Shown piece by piece: positions 1 through 6,185 of a stretch of 6,185 bases of DNA. The stretch is from the NCBI GenBank assembly GCA_039807745.1, contig JBDHRV010000178.1, positions 1 through 6,185 of the forward strand, read 5' to 3'. The notes under the pieces were generated by a model that was given only the letters and a program-made list of their open reading frames with translations, ran no database searches and was not told the origin of the DNA. The first letter of the stretch is position 1, and each line of letters begins with the position of its first letter. Position numbers and translations under genes: made by a program. The stretch is from JAEUMW01 sp039807745 (GTDB lineage Bacteria > Pseudomonadota > Gammaproteobacteria > Burkholderiales > JAEUMW01).

Positions 1-215
1 ATCGGAATTGCGCCGACGAGGGCAAGCGTGGCTCCCCAGAGCAGCACCTCGGCCAGGTGCGTGACCAGGATCAGGAGCACGATGCTGGCGAAAAAAAACT
101 GCCGCTGCAGGCGCTGATTCCGATAGCGCGGCCAGTGGCGGTCGAATCGATCATGCACGAGATACATCCCGAGGCCGTGCAGCGACGTGGAAGCGATGAG
201 CAGCAACGCCCCCAT
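1..215 (-). CDS. Putative ion-channel family membrane protein, N-terminal part (3' end outside window)
   Basis: The 71 residues visible start at an ATG at 213-215, preceded five bases upstream by a very strong ribosome binding site (GGAGGAGG), which decides this start. An in-frame stop lies further upstream, and only a GTG with no such site lies between. Residues 1-20 (MGALLLIAST onward) and about 39-70 are hydrophobic, with a basic, aromatic stretch between them (about 22-38, containing HDRFDRHWPRYR), so two membrane helices are likely. The second helix carries THLAEVLLWG and ends in GAIP, which resembles the segment just before the pore loop in small proteobacterial two-helix K+ channel (Ion_trans_2-like) proteins. 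The selectivity filter (TxGYG) would lie beyond the window edge, so the family call is an inference. The frame contains an eight-T run (91-98) read as Phe-Phe-Phe. It could instead be an unrelated small inner-membrane protein. Confidence 0.55.
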   Translation of the reverse strand, partial: MGALLLIASTSLHGLGMYLVHDRFDRHWPRYRNQRLQRQFFFASIVLLILVTHLAEVLLWGATLALVGAIP

Positions 216-339
216 CGCAACCTCCTCCCACAGCGACCAGTCAGGGTGAATCGGATGCACGGCGTGTTCCCCGCCGACGACGAACGGTTGGCGGATTGTG
301 CCACGGCCAGCGAGGATGCCCTACCAGGGGGGCGCCCGG
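216..339. other. Intergenic region between the csp1 terminator and the membrane-protein gene
   Basis: About 120 bases with no convincing gene. The only clear signal is the ribosome binding site of the leftward membrane-protein gene at its left end. I could not find a promoter with both hexamers at good spacing; CACAAT (minus strand, near 295-300) is at best a weak -10. Positions 274-287 hold a 14-base sequence that recurs at 781-794 beyond the second csp terminator. Confidence 0.4.
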
Positions 340-375
340 AAAACAAAAGCCCCGGGGCGCGAACCCCGGGGCTTC
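340..375 (-). terminator. Intrinsic terminator of the first cold-shock gene
   Basis: On the minus strand a perfect 11-bp stem (AAGCCCCGGGG, loop TTCGCG, CCCCGGGGCTT; plus-strand arms 347-357 and 364-374) is followed by TTTTGTTTT. It begins about 20 bases after the csp stop codon. On the plus strand the hairpin is followed by CGTTCAAG with no T run, so it should act leftward only. Confidence 0.9.
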
Positions 376-393
376 GTTCAAGCCAGAGCGAAA

Positions 394-597
394 TCAGGCA
401 GAAGTGATGTTCGACGCCTGCTTGCCCTTCGGTCCCTCGACCACCGTGAACTGAACCTTCTGACCTTCCTTCAAGGTCTTGAAGCCGTTCATGCTGATGG
501 CTGAGAAGTGCGCGAAGAGATCGGATCCGCCGTCATCCGGCGTGATGAAGCCGAAGCCCTTGGAGTCGTTGAACCACTTTACGGTACCAGTTGCCAT
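394..597 (-). CDS. Cold-shock protein, CspA family (copy 1)
   Basis: A 67-residue single cold-shock domain, the normal full length for a bacterial Csp. It is a five-stranded OB fold that binds single-stranded RNA and DNA and acts in the cytoplasm as an RNA chaperone. Both nucleic-acid-binding motifs are present: RNP1 as KGFGFI (residues 13-18) and RNP2 as DLFAHF (26-31). KWFN precedes RNP1, and the tail GPKGKQASNI is typical of CspA-like proteins. The start ATG is fixed by MATGTVKWFN and by AAAGGA eight bases upstream. The gene has its own promoter and terminator, so it is probably monocistronic. It is about 85% identical (57 of 67 residues) to copy 2 at 860-1063. Whether it is cold-induced or constitutive cannot be read from the protein; the long leader suggests post-transcriptional control. 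Confidence 0.97.
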   Translation of the reverse strand: MATGTVKWFNDSKGFGFITPDDGGSDLFAHFSAISMNGFKTLKEGQKVQFTVVEGPKGKQASNITSA

Positions 598-703
598 TTA
601 CAGTCCTTTGAGAAATTACGCGGGCGACGCCGCAAACAAGTGCCTGAATCGCAAGACTGCAACTGCCAAGCTGGTAGTAGACAATGCCTTGAATCAAACA
701 CCT
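598..703 (-). promoter_or_regulatory. Long conserved 5' leader of csp copy 1, candidate SD-sequestering switch
   Basis: The predicted transcript start near 703 gives a leader of about 106 nt, long for so short a gene and reminiscent of the structured leader of E. coli cspA. The segment UUGCAGUCUU (plus 653-662) can pair with AGGACUGUAA (plus 598-607), which contains the Shine-Dalgarno sequence and reaches the base before AUG. The pairing gives 10 bp including two G.U pairs. A small hairpin (GCGG, loop CGUCGC, CCGC) lies between the two arms. The same elements occur in the copy 2 leader. The switch role is inferred from pairing and conservation. Confidence 0.55.
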
Positions 704-709
704 GGCGCC

Positions 710-738
710 GTTATACGCCCGTATTCCACGACGGTCAA
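710..738 (-). promoter_or_regulatory. Sigma70-type promoter of csp copy 1
   Basis: On the minus strand TTGACC (plus 733-738) and TATAAC (plus 710-715) are separated by exactly 17 bases. Each hexamer matches the consensus at five of six positions. The predicted start lies near 703. The equivalent promoter, also with 17-base spacing, sits at the matching place before copy 2. Confidence 0.82.
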
Positions 739-799
739 TCGCCGTCATGGCCGGCGGTAAGCCCACTCGCACTGCCGCGACCGACGACGAACGGAAGCC

Positions 800-840
800 A
801 GAAAAGCGACGGCCCCGGGAGGGTTACTCCCGAGGCCGTT
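800..840 (-). terminator. Intrinsic terminator of the second cold-shock gene
   Basis: A 13-bp stem with plus-strand arms 809-821 and 827-839 and a five-base loop, followed on the minus strand by CGCTTTTC. One pair is G.U when transcribed leftward but C.A on the plus strand, which together with the T run shows that it works for the minus-strand gene. It lies about 20 bases after the csp stop, just as for copy 1. The T run is short (four), so termination may be incomplete. Confidence 0.85.
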
Positions 841-859
841 GCTGCGATGCGGATGGAAT

Positions 860-1063
860 TCAGGCGGTGGTGATATTCGACGCCTGTTTCCCTTTCGGCC
901 CCTCGACGATGTCGAACCGCACTTTCTGACCTTCCTTGAGGGTCTTGAAGCCCTTCATGTTGATGGCCGAGAAATGTGCAAACACGTCTGCCCCGCCGTC
1001 GTCCGGCGTAATGAAACCGAATCCCTTCGATTCGTTGAACCACTTCACGATACCCGTTGCCAT
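860..1063 (-). CDS. Cold-shock protein, CspA family (copy 2)
   Basis: A full-length 67-residue cold-shock domain protein, a cytoplasmic RNA/DNA-binding OB fold. RNP1 KGFGFI (residues 13-18) and RNP2 DVFAHF (26-31) are intact. It differs from copy 1 at ten positions, mostly conservative (for example D11E, L27V, V52I), with the least conservative being Q49R and T51D, so both copies look functional and under selection. The start ATG follows AGGGGACTGTAA, where GGGGA is the ribosome binding site. It lies 246 bases downstream of dnaE, on the same strand, but has its own promoter (1178-1206) and terminator. The long leader implies control at the RNA level. Confidence 0.97.
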   Translation of the reverse strand: MATGIVKWFNESKGFGFITPDDGGADVFAHFSAINMKGFKTLKEGQKVRFDIVEGPKGKQASNITTA

Positions 1064-1169
1064 TTACAGTCCCCTGGAAAGAACGCGGGCTATGCCGCAA
1101 TAAAAATGCCTGAAGCGCAAGACTGCAGCTGCCGGAACGGTAGTGGACGCGAGACTTGGTTCAAACATC
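1064..1169 (-). promoter_or_regulatory. Long conserved 5' leader of csp copy 2, candidate SD-sequestering switch
   Basis: The leader is about 106 nt, the same length as in copy 1. Shared blocks include TGCAGTCTTGCG, TTCAGGCA, GCCCGCGT and GGACTGTAA before ATG. UGCAGUCUU (plus 1119-1127) can pair with GGGACUGUA (within plus 1064-1073), covering the ribosome binding site with 9 bp including three G.U pairs. The inner hairpin keeps its GCGG/CCGC stem while its loop changes to CAUAGC. The regulatory role is inferred. Confidence 0.55.
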
Positions 1170-1177
1170 GGAGGGGA

Positions 1178-1206
1178 TTTTTACGCTCAAGGCGTGACGG
1201 CGTCAA
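1178..1206 (-). promoter_or_regulatory. Sigma70-type promoter of csp copy 2
   Basis: On the minus strand TTGACG (plus 1201-1206) and TAAAAA (plus 1178-1183) are separated by exactly 17 bases. The predicted start is near 1169-1171, giving a leader equal in length to that of copy 1. The -35 is preceded by CGGCG in both promoters. Confidence 0.8.
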
Positions 1207-1309
1207 CGCCGATTTGTGGTGCGCAGCCAGGCGGCGCACGGCACGATTCCTGGCGTTTCCTGCGCGCCGAGGACACCGTCCGGTCCCGCCCGCAAGAGGC
1301 GTGGGGACG
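1207..1309. other. Intergenic region between dnaE and csp copy 2
   Basis: No gene and no convincing terminator for dnaE were seen. A possible short stem (GTGCGC and GCGCAC near 1219-1240) has no T run after it. Readthrough from dnaE into the csp leader is therefore possible, although csp copy 2 has its own promoter at the left end of this gap. Confidence 0.4.
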
Positions 1310-4744
<3,435 letters not shown>

Positions 4745-4768
4745 GGCACCGAACGGGGTCGAGGCAAA

Positions 4769-4796
4769 ATTTTATCACCCGTATCGACTTCGTCCC
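4769..4796 (-). promoter_or_regulatory. Possible dnaE promoter
   Basis: On the minus strand a good -10 (TAAAAT, plus 4769-4774, in TGATAAAAT) lies 16 bases from a poor -35 (GGGACG, plus 4791-4796). The start would fall near 4762, leaving a leader of only about 18 nt with no clear Shine-Dalgarno sequence. The -10 is the most A/T-rich spot in the divergent intergenic region. Confidence 0.35.
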
Positions 4797-4927
4797 CGTG
4801 GCAGCGCACCCCGCCTCCGGCGCGGAACTTGCGAGACGGCCTGCGCCCGCAGTGCGGAAGCACGGTCGTGCACGACGCCGGTCCCAGCACCGTTGCGGGC
4901 TTGAAGCCGAGAGCAAACCCTCACCCG

Positions 4928-5434
4928 ATGCGCACACGCACTCTTACCACGGTCGCCGTCCTGGCCATGGCAGCGGCATGCGCAGTGCCGAGCGCGCAGG
5001 CCCAGACCGTCTACAAGTCAACCTTGCCCGACGGCCATGTCGTCTACGGCCACAAGCCCGCGAAAGGTGCGGCCAAGGTGCAGAAGCTGGAGCCGGCACT
5101 GCCCGTCGTCGAGGTGGAGCCGGAGGCAGCCGCGGCGCTGCGTGAGCGCGAGCAGGCTCAAGTATCCGAGATCGACAAGCGCCTGGCTGCGCGCCGGTCG
5201 ACACGCGAGAAGGCAGATGCCGAGGTCGTGACCGCGCAGGAGGCTCTCCGCGCTGCCGAGAAGGCGCTCGCGGCGGGTCGCGAGCCGCTGCCGGGCGAAC
5301 GCATCGCAACCGCCGACGGTGGCTCGCGTCTGTCGCAGGATCATTTCGACCGCATCAAGATCCTCGAGGACGACGTCAAGGCGGCGCGAGAGCGGCTCGA
5401 CCGGGCGCGGCGCGAACGCAACGTGCTCGAATGA
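4928..5434 (+). CDS. Exported DUF4124 domain protein (first of a tandem pair)
   Basis: A 168-residue protein of unknown function. Residues 1-25 look like a Sec signal peptide (MRTRTLTTVAVLAMAAACAV, then a likely cut after SAQA), so it should act in the periplasm or envelope. The mature start, TVYKSTLPDGHVVYG (27-41), is a short DUF4124 domain, a beta-rich module found at the N-termini of many exported proteobacterial proteins. A Pro/Glu-rich linker (about 55-68) leads to a charged Ala/Glu/Arg/Lys-rich, probably coiled-coil stretch (about 70-117), then LPGERI and a second helical segment (about 139-168). The ATG at 4928 is chosen for its signal peptide; its ribosome binding site is weak (GAGAG, spaced far). 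The Cys at 18 is a poor lipobox, so a lipoprotein is less likely. It is followed after 19 bases by a paralogue, a likely operon. Confidence 0.85.
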   Translation: MRTRTLTTVAVLAMAAACAVPSAQAQTVYKSTLPDGHVVYGHKPAKGAAKVQKLEPALPVVEVEPEAAAALREREQAQVSEIDKRLAARRSTREKADAEVVTAQEALRAAEKALAAGREPLPGERIATADGGSRLSQDHFDRIKILEDDVKAARERLDRARRERNVLE

Positions 5435-5442
5435 AGATACCC

Positions 5443-5446
5443 GGAG
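5443..5446 (+). promoter_or_regulatory. Ribosome binding site of the second DUF4124 gene
   Basis: GGAG seven bases before the ATG at 5454, lying entirely in the 19-base gap after the stop of the first gene. It supports this start over other in-frame candidates and translation from a shared transcript. Confidence 0.7.
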
Positions 5447-5453
5447 AACCAGG

Positions 5454-5933
5454 ATGAACCTACGCACCGCCATATTCCTGCTGCTCGCGTGCGCCGCTGC
5501 CCCGGCCGCCGCCCAGGCCGTCTACAAGTCCGTCATGCCGGATGGCAGCATCGTCTACGGCAATGGACCGGCGAAGGGCGCCACCAAGGTCGAACCGATC
5601 AAGGTCGAGCCCCCCGTCGTCATGGATTCACCGCCCGCCGCGCCGAGTCCTGAATCCGCCAGGCGCGTGCGCGAGGAACTCAGGGGCGACAACGCCGCCT
5701 GGACGAAGGCCGCCGAGGAAGTGCGCAGCGCCGAGGAAGCCCTGAGCGCGGCCAAGCTCGCGCAGCAGGCCGGTGTCGCGCCCGTGCCCGGCGAGATGAT
5801 CGGCAACGCTGGCAACAGCTTCGTGCGCCCGTCCGAAGCTTACTTCGCCCGGCAGCAACAGCTCGCGGACGACGTGAAGAAGGCGCAGGCCCGCGTCGAT
5901 GCTGCGATCGCTGGGCGTAACGCGCTGCGCTGA
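5454..5933 (+). CDS. Exported DUF4124 domain protein (second of a tandem pair)
   Basis: A 159-residue paralogue of the gene just upstream; function unknown. The signal peptide covers residues 1 to about 22 (MNLRTAIFLLLACAAAP, cut after AAAQA). VYKSVMPDGSIVYG (23-36) and PAKGATKV (39-46) mirror the first copy. A Pro-rich linker (47-65) is followed by a charged helical stretch (about 68-105), the shared PGEMI motif (112-116) and a C-terminal helix with LADDVKKAQARVD. Matching residues run through the whole C-terminal part of both proteins (PGE-I, F-R, L-DDVK-A--R-D-A, RN-L), so the pair arose by duplication of a complete gene. The sequences are now well diverged. The two could form a complex through their helical parts, but nothing in the sequence proves it. 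It ends nine bases from the stop of the convergent TraB/GumN gene. Confidence 0.87.
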   Translation: MNLRTAIFLLLACAAAPAAAQAVYKSVMPDGSIVYGNGPAKGATKVEPIKVEPPVVMDSPPAAPSPESARRVREELRGDNAAWTKAAEEVRSAEEALSAAKLAQQAGVAPVPGEMIGNAGNSFVRPSEAYFARQQQLADDVKKAQARVDAAIAGRNALR

Positions 5934-5942
5934 ACACGCCTC

Positions 5943-6185
5943 TCAGTACACCCGACTGATCCGATAGCCCTGCTGCTTGAGCAGGGACAGGATGCCGCGC
6001 TCGCCGTAGAGGTGCAGCGCGCCCACGGCGACGAACGCACCCCCCGCTTCGAGCCGAGGTTGAATCGAGCGGATCATGCGTTGATTGCGGGCGTACAGCA
6101 CGCGCTCGAGGAAGACTTCGTTCGCCGCCCCGGTCCCGGGGTCGAGTCCCGTGAAGCGGGCGTTGATGTCCCACATACGTTTCAA
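5943..6185 (-). CDS. TraB/GumN family protein, C-terminal part (5' end outside window)
   Basis: The last 80 codons of a leftward gene; the frame is open to the window edge, and its first visible codon (TTG) is probably internal. The pattern ARNQRMIRSIQPRLEAGG (residues 32-49), then AFVAVGALHLYGERG and a final LLKQQGYRISRV, matches the C-terminal hallmark of TraB/GumN proteins: a conserved ERN/ARN-type helix, an FVAVGA-HL strand with its histidine, and a closing LL---GY-V. These proteins are often exported and have been linked to a metalloprotease-like fold, but the role of this one is unknown. Full-length members are commonly around 300 residues, so about three quarters lies beyond the window. 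It converges with the DUF4124 pair, with only nine bases between the stops. Confidence 0.8.
   Translation of the reverse strand: MKRMWDINARFTGLDPGTGAANEVFLERVLYARNQRMIRSIQPRLEAGGAFVAVGALHLYGERGILSLLKQQGYRISRVY

Noticed and set aside
57..407. Opposing open frames at 57-407 plus and 71-346 minus
   Set aside because: Neither has a good ribosome binding site or a family-like sequence, and both overlap the csp1 terminator. The frame with a strong SD and membrane helices is the one starting at 215 minus.
1219..1240. GTGCGC/GCGCAC inverted repeat as a dnaE terminator
   Set aside because: Short stem, large loop and no T run on the minus strand.
4945..4984. Lipoprotein signal in the DUF4124 proteins (Cys at residue 18 of the first, and Cys 13 of the second at 5490-5492)
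   Set aside because: The residues before the Cys do not form a good lipobox and the second would be unusually close to the N-terminus. An AQA-type signal peptidase I site follows in both.
5968..5986. Hairpin CCCTGCT, loop GCTTG, AGCAGGG as a terminator for the DUF4124 operon
   Set aside because: The 7-bp stem has no following T run and lies within the TraB/GumN coding sequence (Leu-Leu-Lys-Gln-Gln region), so coding constraint or chance explains it as well.

Overview
This is a GC-rich chromosomal segment, most likely from a betaproteobacterium. The evidence for that is inferential: a Gram-negative-type DnaE of 1144 residues, 67-residue CspA-like proteins of the kind common in that class, and DUF4124 and TraB/GumN proteins as neighbours. 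No mobile element, CRISPR array, tRNA or rRNA gene was seen.

Layout from left to right. (1) At 1-215 (minus) lies the N-terminal part of a small membrane protein, probably an ion-channel (K+ channel-like) protein, cut by the window edge. (2) At 340-1206 (minus) are two complete cold-shock units in tandem. Each has a sigma70-type promoter with a 17-bp spacer, a leader of about 106 nt, a 67-codon csp gene and an intrinsic terminator. (3) At 1310-4744 (minus) is full-length dnaE, the catalytic alpha subunit of DNA polymerase III. (4) A 183-bp divergent intergenic region (4745-4927) follows. (5) At 4928-5933 (plus) two paralogous exported DUF4124 proteins with coiled-coil-like C-terminal halves form a probable two-gene operon. 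(6) At 5943-6185 (minus) is the C-terminal end of a TraB/GumN-family protein, convergent with the DUF4124 pair.

The genes do not form one pathway: housekeeping replication (dnaE), RNA-chaperone cold response (two csp) and poorly characterised envelope proteins lie side by side. The most interesting signal is in the two csp leaders. Both keep a block about 45 nt upstream of the ribosome binding site that can pair with the Shine-Dalgarno region right up to the start codon (10 bp in one copy, 9 in the other), a candidate temperature-responsive translation switch. The very long open frame antisense to dnaE (839-5434 plus) is judged a codon-bias shadow, not a gene.
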